A stretch of 64,000 nt of DNA. It comes from Telmatospirillum sp. GTDB taxonomy: Bacteria > Pseudomonadota > Alphaproteobacteria > CACIAM-22H2. Where the stretch lies: positions 186,001-250,000 of the forward strand of contig JADCGL010000017.1 in assembly GCA_020248985.1 (NCBI GenBank). The letters are read 5' to 3'. The translations under genes and the position numbers were made by a program. The notes beneath the pieces were generated by a model that made no database searches, was not told the origin of the DNA, and saw nothing but the letters and a program-made list of their open reading frames with translations. The stretch's first letter is position 1. Each line of letters starts with the position of its first letter. Below, one piece after another: positions 1 through 8,668 of the stretch.

Positions 1-2191
1 CCGTCTGCCGGTAATCGCCCGCCGCGATCGCCGCCGGCTGCGGCGGGGCGGTTGCCAAGACGGCGAAGGGAAGGCTCGCGAGCGGCCCATTGGCGACGAC
101 GAACAATTGATCGATCTCCGCCAAAGCCGCATCGAAAGGGCCCAACAAAGTGCGATAGAGCCGGTGCGACAGCGCCACGTCGAAGGGCGCGACGTCGCTG
201 CGGCCGCTGATCTCGAAGGCGGTGCGCAAAATGCGCACCTGGTCGGCGAGCTGCTCGTCGTCGCTCGCCAAGCGTGCCGCCTGGATGCCGTCGCGGCGCA
301 CGAGAAACGCGAACGCGCCGTCGGGCCCGGTCAAATAGAAAACGAGTGCCTCGCGCGGTCCCAAGGCGGCGCGCAGTTCGTCGGGCGCCACCGGCTGCGG
401 CGAGGTGAGGCGCGAAAAGCCGGGAGCGGCAAGTTCGATGTCGGCTTCGAGCGCCGAGGCTTTGGCCGTCGCGACATTGAGATCGGCGCGCAGCTTGGCC
501 ACGCGCGCGGCATCGCGCACCGACGTGGGCTTGCCGAGCTCGCCCGCAAGATCGAGGCCCAGACGGTCGCGGCTGCGCAGCGCTTCTTCATGCGCGCCCA
601 CGACCGGGGCGATGCGCGGATCGTCGCGCGCCAAACGCTGGGCCGTGCGCGCAACGGCCCGCCCCGTGGTGCCGTCGCGCATCAATTGCGCGACCGCGAA
701 CATCTCGGCGTGCAACGCCCCGGCCGCGGCCGGATCGACCTTGGATTGCGCATCGGCCGCCTCGAGGAACGGGCGCACTTGCGCGAATGTCAGCGTGCGC
801 ACCGGCACTTGCGCCAGCACGATGCGGAACGCATCGCGGTAATTGTCGATGGCGGCCGCATAGCGCCCCTCGCTGCTCTGCTCGCGCGCCAGCGCCATCA
901 GGCTTTGCGCCACCGGCCAGCCGCCGCCGAACACGCGCAAGGTCTGCTGCGCCGATGCGGCCAGCAGGCGCTCGGCATTGACGAAATCGCCGCGCGCGCC
1001 CAGCACCTGGCCGAGCTGCGCGAGTGCTCGCGGCTGCCACCAGGGCGGCAGGCCCGGAATGCTGTCGATGATGCGGCGCGCCTCGAGGGCGGCGGATTCC
1101 GCACCCGCAAGATCGCCGGTCTCGAGCGCCATCGACGAGGCGAACAGCAACGCATGCGCAAGCTCGGCCTGCAGAACCACCGCACTACCGAAGATCGCGC
1201 CGCCGCCGCCGGCATCGAGACTGGCCGGGATGCCGCCGCCCAGCGTTTCGATCAAAGCGCGCCGACGCTGGATCGTATCGCGCGTGCTCGCGAGCGCACG
1301 CTCGTACTGGCGCTGGTTGGCGGCGTGCAGGGCAAGATAGGTCTGCAGGCGCGGATATTCGCCCGGATCGGGCGAACGCAGGATCAGCGCTTCGGCGCGC
1401 TGGAACAGCGCGTCGGCTTCCTCGAAGCGGCCTTGCGCCGAAACTTCGAGGGCAAGCGAACTCATCGTCGCACCGGTCCCCGGATGGTCGGCCCCAAGAG
1501 CGGCCGTCTGCAACGCAAGTGCACGCCGATAGGCGGCCTCCGCGCCGGCATTATTGCCCACGCTGTTGTAGAGCCGCGCAAGCTCGACCAAATCCGTATA
1601 GCCGCCGACCGAGTCGCTGCCGACAACGGCAGCCCCGAACGTCGCCTGGAGATGGCTTTGCAGAACCGCGACGTCGAGCGGCGCTGGGGCCGCAGCGCCC
1701 AGCGACAGCCGCATCGCCTCGACCAAGGCCGGCAAGGCGGCGGGCTGGCCCTCGGCAACCGCAAGGCGATTGCCCGATACGATTGCTGCCGCAACCAGCG
1801 GCCAGCCGCCGTCTTTGAGCGAACAGGCAGCGACCATCAGCGTTGCGTCGGCGCCGACCCATTCGGGCGGTTTGCACGCCGCGCGCAAGCCGAGCGTACG
1901 GATCGGCGCACTGGTCTCGAAACCGCGCGCCAGAAACGCGCTGCGCGCCGCCGGCTCTTGCGGCACGTTGCGAAATTCCGACAAAGCCTGCGCCGAGCCG
2001 TACACGCGCGGGCTGTTGGCGCAGAAAACTTCGAGCAGATCGGGCTGCAGGCGGTTGGGAACCGCACGGCACGCCTCTCCCGACAAGGCAGCGCCGACCG
2101 GCATTTCGACGCTCGAACCGCCGCGCAAGGATTGGCAGCCGGCCAAAGCACTGGCGAGCGCGCAGACCGCGAGGAAGTGCCGAGACTTCAT
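1..2191 (-). CDS. CHAT-domain/TPR lipoprotein (3' end outside window)
   Basis: About 730 residues are visible and the reading frame is still open at the window edge, so the C-terminus is missing. The N-terminus is a lipoprotein signal peptide with the lipobox LAGC at Cys19, so export and lipid anchoring are predicted. The middle (about 200-560) is Ala/Leu-rich helical sequence of TPR type. From about residue 640 the sequence (REALVFYLTGPDGAFAFLVR) matches the start of a CHAT domain, a caspase-like fold. The catalytic His and Cys would lie beyond the edge and cannot be checked. Its ATG overlaps the stop of the cyclic-nucleotide-binding gene by four bases (ATGA), so the two are translationally coupled. 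The CHAT assignment is a motif-level judgement. Confidence 0.8.
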   Translation of the reverse strand, partial: MKSRHFLAVCALASALAGCQSLRGGSSVEMPVGAALSGEACRAVPNRLQPDLLEVFCANSPRVYGSAQALSEFRNVPQEPAARSAFLARGFETSAPIRTLGLRAACKPPEWVGADATLMVAACSLKDGGWPLVAAAIVSGNRLAVAEGQPAALPALVEAMRLSLGAAAPAPLDVAVLQSHLQATFGAAVVGSDSVGGYTDLVELARLYNSVGNNAGAEAAYRRALALQTAALGADHPGTGATMSSLALEVSAQGRFEEADALFQRAEALILRSPDPGEYPRLQTYLALHAANQRQYERALASTRDTIQRRRALIETLGGGIPASLDAGGGGAIFGSAVVLQAELAHALLFASSMALETGDLAGAESAALEARRIIDSIPGLPPWWQPRALAQLGQVLGARGDFVNAERLLAASAQQTLRVFGGGWPVAQSLMALAREQSSEGRYAAAIDNYRDAFRIVLAQVPVRTLTFAQVRPFLEAADAQSKVDPAAAGALHAEMFAVAQLMRDGTTGRAVARTAQRLARDDPRIAPVVGAHEEALRSRDRLGLDLAGELGKPTSVRDAARVAKLRADLNVATAKASALEADIELAAPGFSRLTSPQPVAPDELRAALGPREALVFYLTGPDGAFAFLVRRDGIQAARLASDDEQLADQVRILRTAFEISGRSDVAPFDVALSHRLYRTLLGPFDAALAEIDQLFVVANGPLASLPFAVLATAPPQPAAIAAGDYRQT

Positions 2192-2703
2192 GCGCCGGGG
2201 GCCGGCGGCAGACGCCGACGCGTATAGTCGCACAGCATGTTCATCAGCGCCTTCATCATCGGGTCCTTGAGGCCGTAGGATTCGACCACATGCGGCGGCG
2301 GCAGCATCATGCGCGCTTGGCGATCGCCGGGAGTCTCGGCGAGCGACAGGCCTGCTTTGGCGCGCGAATCGAACGGCACGGTCGAACGGCAATATTCCAT
2401 CAGCGACGTGATCAGGCGCACGAGATCGGGATCGAGCGACATCAGGCGCTGCGTGAGCTGCTGGCTATTGACGACGATGCAGATCGTGTCTTCGCCGGCA
2501 ACGGCGGTTGCCATGCGCACGCCGCCGTCGAGGATCGCCATTTCGCCGAACAACGCGCCCGGGCCCAAACTCGCCACGATGATCGGCGCGTCCACGCCCT
2601 TCTTGAGAATCAGAATTTTGCCCTTCTCGACCAGAAACGCTTCCGACCCGGCTTCGCCTTCCTTGAATACGACTTTGCCCTTCGGGTAGGTGCGTTTGAA
2701 CAT
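2188..2703 (-). CDS. Cyclic nucleotide-binding domain protein
   Basis: This 171-residue protein is essentially one cNMP-binding domain of the CAP/PKA type. The N-terminal half has the beta-roll pattern (GEAGSEAFLVEKGKILIL) followed by the phosphate-binding cassette region GALFGEMAILDGGVRMATA. There is no C-terminal helix-turn-helix, so it is unlikely to be a CRP-type transcription factor; a sensory or adaptor role is more likely. No signal peptide is seen, so it should be cytosolic. It lies between an exported protein gene (5-base gap) and the CHAT lipoprotein gene (4-base overlap) in one apparent operon. The ligand is unknown. Confidence 0.85.
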   Translation of the reverse strand: MFKRTYPKGKVVFKEGEAGSEAFLVEKGKILILKKGVDAPIIVASLGPGALFGEMAILDGGVRMATAVAGEDTICIVVNSQQLTQRLMSLDPDLVRLITSLMEYCRSTVPFDSRAKAGLSLAETPGDRQARMMLPPPHVVESYGLKDPMMKALMNMLCDYTRRRLPPAPGA

Positions 2704-2708
2704 GGCGC

Positions 2709-3404
2709 CTAGAAATCGCCCTTGCGAATCTGGAACACGTCGGGGTTCTGCGGATCGCGAATGTACGAGATCTGCAGCGTCGGCGGCACGGCCGGACGCT
2801 GGCCCTCGGGCGCGGTCACGCCGCCGAGTGCTGCGATCGCGCGCCGACCTTGCGCGTCGTCGCCGCGGAAGACGAGCACCGTGCCGTCCGGTTGGGCCAA
2901 ATTGACGGCAACCGTATCGGCTTTGTAGCCAACGGACACCAAATGGGTTTGCAGCATGCGCGCCAAATCGACGGCCGTGGCCGGGGCGAGTTGCGGATTG
3001 GCGGCACCGCCGAAGGTGACGGTTACTTGCACGAGTTGGCGCGATCGAAAGCCGATGACGTACGCGATCTGCGCCGGGCCGCTGCCGGGCAGCAGATCGG
3101 GCACCGTGATCGCCAATATCTGCGTGCGCTCGACCCCGTTTTCGACCGTCTCGATCTTGTCGGCGGGAATCGAAAAATCACGTCGGATAGCTTGGCGCAC
3201 CTGATCCGGGGTCATGCCAAACAGAGCCGAACGAAAGCCGGTCAGACGAAACTCGGGCTCCGCCGGTGCGGCAGCTGCGGGCGGCGTCGCCGGGCGATTG
3301 GGTGCCGGCGCTTGTGCAAGGGCAGAGCCTGCGGCCAGTGCCAGCACGCCAAACACCACCAAAAACCGCGCGATCGCACGATTGCGCCGAATTTTTCTTC
3401 CCAT
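2709..3404 (-). CDS. Exported protein of unknown function
   Basis: A 231-residue protein with an N-terminal signal peptide: a basic start, a hydrophobic stretch from about 13 to 30, and an Ala-x-Ala-type site near ALAQA. A Pro/Ala-rich linker to about residue 50 follows. The mature part contains a segment (LTGFRSALFGMTPDQVRQAI) typical of small periplasmic proteins of unknown function in which a gating motif precedes a helix. I do not recognise a characterised family. It is first in a three-gene operon with the cNMP-binding and CHAT genes and is divergent from the TpsB-like transporter gene. Confidence 0.75.
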   Translation of the reverse strand: MGRKIRRNRAIARFLVVFGVLALAAGSALAQAPAPNRPATPPAAAAPAEPEFRLTGFRSALFGMTPDQVRQAIRRDFSIPADKIETVENGVERTQILAITVPDLLPGSGPAQIAYVIGFRSRQLVQVTVTFGGAANPQLAPATAVDLARMLQTHLVSVGYKADTVAVNLAQPDGTVLVFRGDDAQGRRAIAALGGVTAPEGQRPAVPPTLQISYIRDPQNPDVFQIRKGDF

Positions 3405-3474
3405 TTGCCCACCCTGTACTCATCAAATACCGCTGTTGCAACGGATCGGCAAGCCCGTCGCGAAGACGCATATA

Positions 3475-3524
3475 TGGTAGACGAAAGTGCGGAGATTGTA
3501 CCGTTTCTACCATTCGTGTATTGA
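3475..3524 (+). promoter_or_regulatory. Candidate promoter and inverted repeat upstream of the TpsB-like gene
   Basis: A sigma70-like promoter can be drawn as TTGTAC (3496-3501), 17 bases, TATTGA (3519-3524). A 7-base inverted repeat, TGGTAGA at 3475-3481 and TCTACCA at 3506-3512, brackets the -35 element, as an operator would. The start codon at 3539 is only about 8 bases beyond the expected transcription start and has no clear Shine-Dalgarno sequence, so the transcript may be nearly leaderless. This is by-eye inference. Confidence 0.35.
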
Positions 3525-3538
3525 AATTAACTATCCCG

Positions 3539-5236
3539 ATGTCCGATTCGCGCGCCCTTAGGAAAGTTCTCGTTGCCTATGCGGCACTTTCCGCTTTCGG
3601 GCTGGGGCCTGCGCTCGCACAACTTGTGATTCCGCCGTCTGCCGAACCGCGCTTGCCCGGTGCACCGATACGCGTGCCGGAGGTTGATCTCGATCTGACG
3701 ATCCCGGCCCAGCCGCGTGCGCCCGACCGCCGCGCGGTCGACGAACTGCGCTTTTCGATCGAGCGCATCGTGGTCGAGGGTTCAACCGCCTACGACGCGC
3801 AGACAATCGCGCGTATCACGCAACCGCTGCTCGGCCAAACGGCGGGACTTTCCGCGATATCGGGCGTGGCGGAGGCGATCGAAGATCGCTACCGCGCCGA
3901 CGGCTACGTTCTGACGCGCGTGTTCGTGCCGCCGCAGCGCGTGGGCGACGGCACGTTCCGCATCCAAGTCGTCGAAGGCTATCTCGACGACATCATCTTC
4001 GACGGCGGTAGCCCCGGCGTTCAGGCGCGCATCGCAGCCTATCTGCGGCGCGCCCTCGAGGGCCGGCCCGCCAAGCTGCGCGATCTCGAGCGCGGCTTGC
4101 TGCTGGCGGGCGATCTTGCCGGCGTCGATGCCGCCGGCACGCTGGCGCCGGGCCAAGTCCCGGGCTCGTCCAACCTGTCGATCCGCATCCAGGAACGCCC
4201 CGTGCAGGCCAGCGTGACCATCGCCAACCGCGGCTCGAAATTCCAAGGCCCCGTGACGATCGCCAACGAAGTCAGCTTCAACGGCCTGCTCGACGAGACC
4301 GAACAGATCACGCTGGGCTTCACGACGATCCCGACCTACCGCGACAGCCGCGAAATGCGCCAGGGCAGCTTTCGCTACACCCAGCCGCTGTGGGGCGACG
4401 GGTTGACCGTCGGCTGGGACACGACCTATTCGGCCGGCTGGCTCGGCCACACGCTGCGCGCGACGGCCGTGCACACCGAAGCGCTGCGCTACGGCCCGCG
4501 CGCCTCGTATCCGATCATCCGATCGCGGCGCGAGAATCTCAGCGTCGACGTTTCGGCCTTCGTGTCGCGCACTTTCACCTTCGCGACCGTATCGAACGCC
4601 TACCAGGTCCAGGCGGACGAAAAATATCTCGCCTACGACATCCGCTCGACCTACACGCAAGTGGGCTTTTGGCAGGGGGCCACGATCGTGACCGGCGGCA
4701 TGACGCGGGGCTTCTCGGCCCTCGACGGCACCGAAGGTGCAGCCGCCGGCCTCAGCCGCAACGACGCGCAGGCAAATTTCACGAAATTCACCGCCGAGGT
4801 GCGCCGCATCCAGATCCTGCCCGAGAATTTCTCGCTGCAATGGGTCGGTGCCGGACAGTTCAGCAAGAGCAAGCTCTACGCCAACGAGGAATTCTCGCTC
4901 GGCGGCTCGCGCTTCGGGCGCGGCTACGACCCGTCCGAAATCACCGGCCGCCAAGCGCTCGCAACCTCGGCCGATCTGCGCTACGGCGATCTCAACGCGA
5001 TGGGCTGGCAGCCCTACGTGTTCTACGACCATGGCCGCGTCTGGAGCGGGACCGGCATCCGCGGCACGCTGTCGCAATGGCAGACGTTGACCTCGGCCGG
5101 TGCGGGCGCGCGCTTTGCGCCGCTGAGCTGGCTCAGCGCCGGGCTCGAAGCGGCCCAGCCTTTGACGCGCGCGCCCAGCCTCGCCGAAGGGCGCAAGCCG
5201 ATGCGCTACTATTTCGACGTCACGGCGCGTTTCTAG
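3539..5236 (+). CDS. ShlB/FhaC/HecB-type outer-membrane transporter (TpsB, two-partner secretion)
   Basis: A 565-residue precursor. A signal peptide (hydrophobic 9-27, ending in ALA) is followed by a Pro-rich linker, a POTRA domain at about 60-145 (FSIERIVVEGSTAYDAQTIA) and a long beta-barrel region. It ends in the aromatic C-terminal signature YYFDVTARF expected of BamA-inserted barrels. The family exports one large TpsA substrate across the outer membrane. Earlier in-frame starts were rejected because the signal peptide begins at 3539. No TpsA gene is visible in the window, so the partner may lie beyond the left edge or elsewhere. It is divergent from the exported protein/cNMP/CHAT operon. 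Confidence 0.88.
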   Translation: MSDSRALRKVLVAYAALSAFGLGPALAQLVIPPSAEPRLPGAPIRVPEVDLDLTIPAQPRAPDRRAVDELRFSIERIVVEGSTAYDAQTIARITQPLLGQTAGLSAISGVAEAIEDRYRADGYVLTRVFVPPQRVGDGTFRIQVVEGYLDDIIFDGGSPGVQARIAAYLRRALEGRPAKLRDLERGLLLAGDLAGVDAAGTLAPGQVPGSSNLSIRIQERPVQASVTIANRGSKFQGPVTIANEVSFNGLLDETEQITLGFTTIPTYRDSREMRQGSFRYTQPLWGDGLTVGWDTTYSAGWLGHTLRATAVHTEALRYGPRASYPIIRSRRENLSVDVSAFVSRTFTFATVSNAYQVQADEKYLAYDIRSTYTQVGFWQGATIVTGGMTRGFSALDGTEGAAAGLSRNDAQANFTKFTAEVRRIQILPENFSLQWVGAGQFSKSKLYANEEFSLGGSRFGRGYDPSEITGRQALATSADLRYGDLNAMGWQPYVFYDHGRVWSGTGIRGTLSQWQTLTSAGAGARFAPLSWLSAGLEAAQPLTRAPSLAEGRKPMRYYFDVTARF

Positions 5237-5253
5237 CGCCTCAAGCCCCAACG

Positions 5254-5294
5254 AAAAAAAACGGCCCGGACCGCCTTTTGGGGCTGTCCGGGCC
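5254..5294 (-). terminator. Intrinsic terminator of the small exported protein gene
   Basis: GGCCCGGAC (5263-5271) pairs with GTCCGGGCC (5286-5294). The eight A residues at 5254-5261 are read as a T-tract on the minus strand just after the hairpin. The orientation fits the minus-strand gene ending at 5318. The hairpin may also slow transcription coming from the TpsB-like gene. Confidence 0.8.
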
Positions 5295-5317
5295 GCTCGT
5301 CCGAAAGAAGCCGAAGC

Positions 5318-5521
5318 TCAGTTCGCCTTGCGCGGACGCGCAATGGGCTTGGCCTTCTTCTTTTTCTTCGTGGCGACATCGACCTTCAGCGCGTTGCCGT
5401 CGGCGGTCGCCGACTGGACGGCGGTCGCAGCCCCGAATACGGCGGCCGAAGCGGCCGTCGGCGCCAGCGCCAACGTGCCAAAAGCGAGCAAAGCTGCCCC
5501 CGCGAGCGCAAAAATCTTCAT
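5318..5521 (-). CDS. Small exported Lys-rich protein
   Basis: A 67-residue protein starting MKIFALAGAALLAFG, with a clear signal peptide cut near AASA and a mature tail rich in Lys, Arg and Pro (ATKKKKKAKPIARPRKA). The start is set by a strong GGAGGGG ribosome-binding site 4-10 bases upstream; the longer upstream reading frame lacks signal features. It has its own terminator. The mature peptide is only about 40 residues and strongly cationic. No family is recognised and the function is unknown. Confidence 0.7.
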   Translation of the reverse strand: MKIFALAGAALLAFGTLALAPTAASAAVFGAATAVQSATADGNALKVDVATKKKKKAKPIARPRKAN

Positions 5522-5606
5522 GTTCCCCTCCTTTGCGGCGCGTAAACTTTTACGCGACTCGACAGTGAAACTGTGCGCCCGCCTTCGGTTTCTTTCAAGA
5601 GTTAGG

Positions 5607-6392
5607 CTACGATTCCGCGTGCGGCAAACACACGCGGACGGCAAAACCGTCGCCGCGCAACGCCGTCAGGATCTCGACATCGATGCCGTAGACCTGGCGC
5701 AACGCTGAAGCCGTCACGACATCCGCGGGTTCGCCGCACGCCAGCAATCGCCCGCCATGCAGCAGGGCGACTTGCGTGCCGTGCGCGAAGACTTGGTCGG
5801 GGTCGTGGGTCGAAAGCACGATGCCCACGCCCGATGCGCGCAGCGCGTCGATCTGCGCCAATACGCGGGCGCGATTGCCGAAATCGAGGCTCGCCGTGGG
5901 CTCGTCCATGACAAGCAGACGCGGGGACAGCGCGAGTGCGCGCGCGATCAAGGTAAGTTGGCGTTCGCCGCCGGAGATCTGCGTGTAGATGCGGTCGGCC
6001 AGATGCACAATGCCCAGCCGTGCCAACGCCGCGTGCGCGGCCTTTCGATCGGCTTCGCCCGGCCGCGCGAACAGGCCCAGATGCGCCGTGCGGCCCATCA
6101 GCACCATCTCTTCGACCGTGTAGGGGAAATAGCCGGGCTGAGCTTGCGGCACGTAGCCAACGCGACGCGCAATGTCGGCGCGCGTCAGACGCTTGATGTC
6201 GGTGCCGTCGAGCGTCACGCGGCCGCCGAGCGGCGGAATGAGGCCCAAAAGCGTGCGGAACAAGGTCGTCTTGCCGCCGCCATTGGGCCCGAGCAGACAC
6301 AAGACCGTTCCTTCGCCAAGCGCCAGCGTCACGTCGCGCCCGACAAAACGTGTACCGAACCCGAATGCCAGATTTTCGGCTGCGAGTGTCAT
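5607..6392 (-). CDS. FecE/MolC-type ABC transporter ATPase
   Basis: A 261-residue ATPase of the importer class that pairs with FecCD-type permeases. Walker A is GPNGGGKT (about 35-42), the signature is ISGGERQ, Walker B is LLVMDEPTASLD, and an H-loop is present in STHDPDQ. The start is the ATG 11 bases after the permease stop; the very long upstream extension of the frame is antisense or shadow sequence. It is last in an eight-gene operon. Because the other genes concern molybdate and tungstate, I infer a MolBCA-like oxyanion importer rather than an iron-siderophore one; sequence alone does not decide. Confidence 0.85.
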   Translation of the reverse strand: MTLAAENLAFGFGTRFVGRDVTLALGEGTVLCLLGPNGGGKTTLFRTLLGLIPPLGGRVTLDGTDIKRLTRADIARRVGYVPQAQPGYFPYTVEEMVLMGRTAHLGLFARPGEADRKAAHAALARLGIVHLADRIYTQISGGERQLTLIARALALSPRLLVMDEPTASLDFGNRARVLAQIDALRASGVGIVLSTHDPDQVFAHGTQVALLHGGRLLACGEPADVVTASALRQVYGIDVEILTALRGDGFAVRVCLPHAES

Positions 6393-6403
6393 TGCACCCT
6401 GCC

Positions 6404-7411
6404 TCACTGCCAATGCCGGCGCGTGGCGGCCAACAGCCACACGAAAACCGGCGTGCCGAGGGCCGCCGTCAGCACGCCGAGCGGCAATTCGGTGCGCACA
6501 AGCGTGCGCGCGAGCGTATCGACGCCGAGCATGAAGCTCGCACCAAGCAGAATCGAAACCGGCAGCAGGCGCCGGAAATCCGGACCCGCCAGCAGCCGCG
6601 CCACATGCGGGATCAGGAGCCCGACCCAGCCGACAATGCCCGCAACCGACACCACGCTTGCCGTCGCCAAGGTGGCGCAGACGACGATGGCCAGACGCAA
6701 GCGCCCGGTCTCGACGCCGAGGGCGCGCGCTTCGTCGTCGCCCAGCGACAAAAGATTGATCCGCCAGCGCAGCGCCCAGAGCGGCAGCAAGGCCGCCACC
6801 ACGAGCGGCAACAGCACCTGCATGTCGCCGCAATCGACGGCCGCCAAGCTTCCCAAAAGCCAGAAGGTGATGGCGGGAAGTTGGTTGTAAGGATCGGCCA
6901 GATATTTGAGCAGCGACACGCCCGCACCCAGAAGCGCACCCAAAGCCACACCCGCGAGGACCAGCACCAGAACCGGATCGTGCCCGCCGACGCGCGAGGC
7001 CAAAAGATACACGGCGGCAACCGCCGCAAGCCCGCCCGCAAAGGCCATCGCCTGGATGGCCAGCACGTCGAGCGACAGATAGATGCCGAGCACCGCCCCC
7101 AGTGCCGCTCCCGACGACACGCCGAGAATATCCGGCGAGACGAGCGGGTTGCGAAACAGCCCCTGATAGGCGGCCCCGGCGGCGGCAAGCGCACTGCCCA
7201 CGAGCAAGGCTGCGAGCACACGGGGGCCCCGCACGGAAAACAGCACGGTCTCGACCGCCGGATCGAGGCCGGACGGCGTGCCGGTAAGGCGCGCCCACGC
7301 GGCGCGCAGCACGTCCTCGGCCGGAATCGGAAAGCGGCCGACGGAGAAGGCCATCAGCATCGCGGCGACCAGCAGCAGAACCGCAAACGCGTAGGCAGAA
7401 CGCGTTCTCAC
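6404..7411 (-). CDS. FecCD/MolB-type ABC transporter permease
   Basis: A 335-residue, very hydrophobic protein with about ten membrane segments. The family-typical motifs are FRNPLVSPDILGVSSGAALG after the third segment and GIVGWVGLLIPHVARLL near the end. The start is a GTG whose bases overlap the stop of the binding-protein gene (GTGA), which gives tight coupling; the longer N-terminal extension in the frame is rejected. It works with the ATPase downstream and the binding protein upstream. Family members carry siderophores, haem, B12 or, in MolBCA, molybdate and tungstate. Confidence 0.85.
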   Translation of the reverse strand: MRTRSAYAFAVLLLVAAMLMAFSVGRFPIPAEDVLRAAWARLTGTPSGLDPAVETVLFSVRGPRVLAALLVGSALAAAGAAYQGLFRNPLVSPDILGVSSGAALGAVLGIYLSLDVLAIQAMAFAGGLAAVAAVYLLASRVGGHDPVLVLVLAGVALGALLGAGVSLLKYLADPYNQLPAITFWLLGSLAAVDCGDMQVLLPLVVAALLPLWALRWRINLLSLGDDEARALGVETGRLRLAIVVCATLATASVVSVAGIVGWVGLLIPHVARLLAGPDFRRLLPVSILLGASFMLGVDTLARTLVRTELPLGVLTAALGTPVFVWLLAATRRHWQ

Positions 7412-8457
7412 GCAGGCTCGCTCGCGCGCACGAACGGGGCGATTTCGGCTTCCGTCGGGCGGCGATGGTAGAACATCTCGAAAAACGCCGCGACGATGGG
7501 GCCGAGCGGTTCGGGGAACAGGTCGGGATAGAGCACGCGCCCGAGCCAGCGCAAACCCAACAGCCGATTGACCGAGGGCGGGAAATCGACCCAGCCGAAC
7601 GGCACGTTCGGCGCCAGGAACACGCGCCGACGCCGCACGGCGGCAATCGACGCCCAAAGCGGGTTGGAAAAGACCCCGGCATAGAAATTCGGATCGACCG
7701 CGACGATCGTGTCGGGATCGAACAGCAGCACCTGTTCGATCGACACTTGCGCAAGCCCGCCGCGCCCCAGCGAAGCCGCAACGTTGGTTGCCCCCATCTG
7801 CTCGATCGCTTCGACATTGATCGAGCCCGCGAGCCCCGTTTCCAAACCCTGCGGCCCACGCGCGAAATAAAGACGCGGGCGTTGGGCCACAGGCCGCCTT
7901 GCCACGCGCGCATCGATGTCGGCGAGCGTGTCGCGCGCAAAGGCCGCGAACTGAGCCCCGCGCGCCGTTTCGTCCAGAATGTCGCCGAGCAGCGCAAAGG
8001 CGTCCGGCATTTTCGAAAACGCGCCATCGACCAGCAGATACGGAACGCCCGTCTGTGCTTGCACGCGATCGGCCAGCGACACGTAAGTGTCGTTGATCGT
8101 GCCGTAGTCGAAAATCAGATCGGGGCGCTGGGCCAGAACCGTCTCGGGATTGGCAGTGTTGCCGCGTCCCGTGAGTCGCCCGAGAACGGGTAGATTGGCA
8201 TAACGCGGCGGCACGAAGGGCCGCTCGGCCGCCCGGAAGGCCGACGTCCAGCCCACAAGCGTATCCGGGGCGAGCGCATAAAGCAGCACGCTGGCGGGCG
8301 GGCCTGCCGCATAAACGCGCGTGACGCGCGCAGGCACGCGCACGCGCCGACCGGCCGAATCGACGATCTCGCGCGTGGGCGCTTGCGCCGCCAGCGGCTG
8401 CGGCATCGCAAACGCGGCACCCAATCCCGCAAGTGCCGTGCGGCGCGTGACGCGCAT
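7408..8457 (-). CDS. Periplasmic binding protein of the FecB/MolA class
   Basis: A 349-residue protein with an N-terminal Arg-rich signal (RRTALAGLGAAFAM), possibly Tat-dependent, cleaved near LAAQA. The two-lobed cluster A-II binding-protein layout is visible: SAGRRVRVPARVTRVYAAGPP begins lobe one, LAQRPDLIFDYG follows, and there is a helical backbone joining the lobes. It is the first gene of the three-gene FecBCD/MolABC-like importer and starts 4 bases after the mop gene stop. The oxyanion substrate is inferred from context only. Confidence 0.82.
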   Translation of the reverse strand: MRVTRRTALAGLGAAFAMPQPLAAQAPTREIVDSAGRRVRVPARVTRVYAAGPPASVLLYALAPDTLVGWTSAFRAAERPFVPPRYANLPVLGRLTGRGNTANPETVLAQRPDLIFDYGTINDTYVSLADRVQAQTGVPYLLVDGAFSKMPDAFALLGDILDETARGAQFAAFARDTLADIDARVARRPVAQRPRLYFARGPQGLETGLAGSINVEAIEQMGATNVAASLGRGGLAQVSIEQVLLFDPDTIVAVDPNFYAGVFSNPLWASIAAVRRRRVFLAPNVPFGWVDFPPSVNRLLGLRWLGRVLYPDLFPEPLGPIVAAFFEMFYHRRPTEAEIAPFVRASEPA

Positions 8458-8461
8458 GGCC

Positions 8462-8668
8462 CTACTTGCCCACGATCACGTCGGACGCTTTGACGATGGC
8501 CGAGACCTTGTCGCCCTTCTTCAGGACAAGCTCGTCCACGGCCTCGTTGGTGATCGAGGCCGTCACGACAATGCCGGGTGCTACCTTGATCTTCACGTGC
8601 GACGTGGTTTGGCCCTTGACGATCTCCTGCACCTTGCCGGGCAGGATGTTGCGCGCACTGAGTTTCAT
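8462..8668 (-). CDS. mop: Molbindin-type molybdopterin/oxyanion-binding protein (single Mop/TOBE domain)
   Basis: A 68-residue protein that is one Mop domain (MKLSARNILPGKVQEIVKG start, then ASITNEAVDELVLKKGD). Molbindins assemble into oligomers that bind molybdate or tungstate in the cytosol and are thought to buffer or store the oxyanion. A GGAGAG ribosome-binding site precedes the ATG, which overlaps the ModA-like stop as ATGA. The longer upstream reading frame belongs to the overlapping gene. This small gene is the best anchor for calling the operon a molybdate/tungstate locus. Confidence 0.9.
   Translation of the reverse strand: MKLSARNILPGKVQEIVKGQTTSHVKIKVAPGIVVTASITNEAVDELVLKKGDKVSAIVKASDVIVGK

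Noticed and set aside
107-2227. A 706-residue plus-strand open frame
   Set aside because: Arg/His/Gln-rich composition of an antisense shadow; the minus frame reads as a lipoprotein with TPR and CHAT features and overlaps its neighbour as ATGA.
5607-8027. An 806-residue minus frame suggesting a giant fusion ABC protein
   Set aside because: Only the last 261 residues are a real ATPase; the rest is out of frame with the true permease and binding-protein genes.
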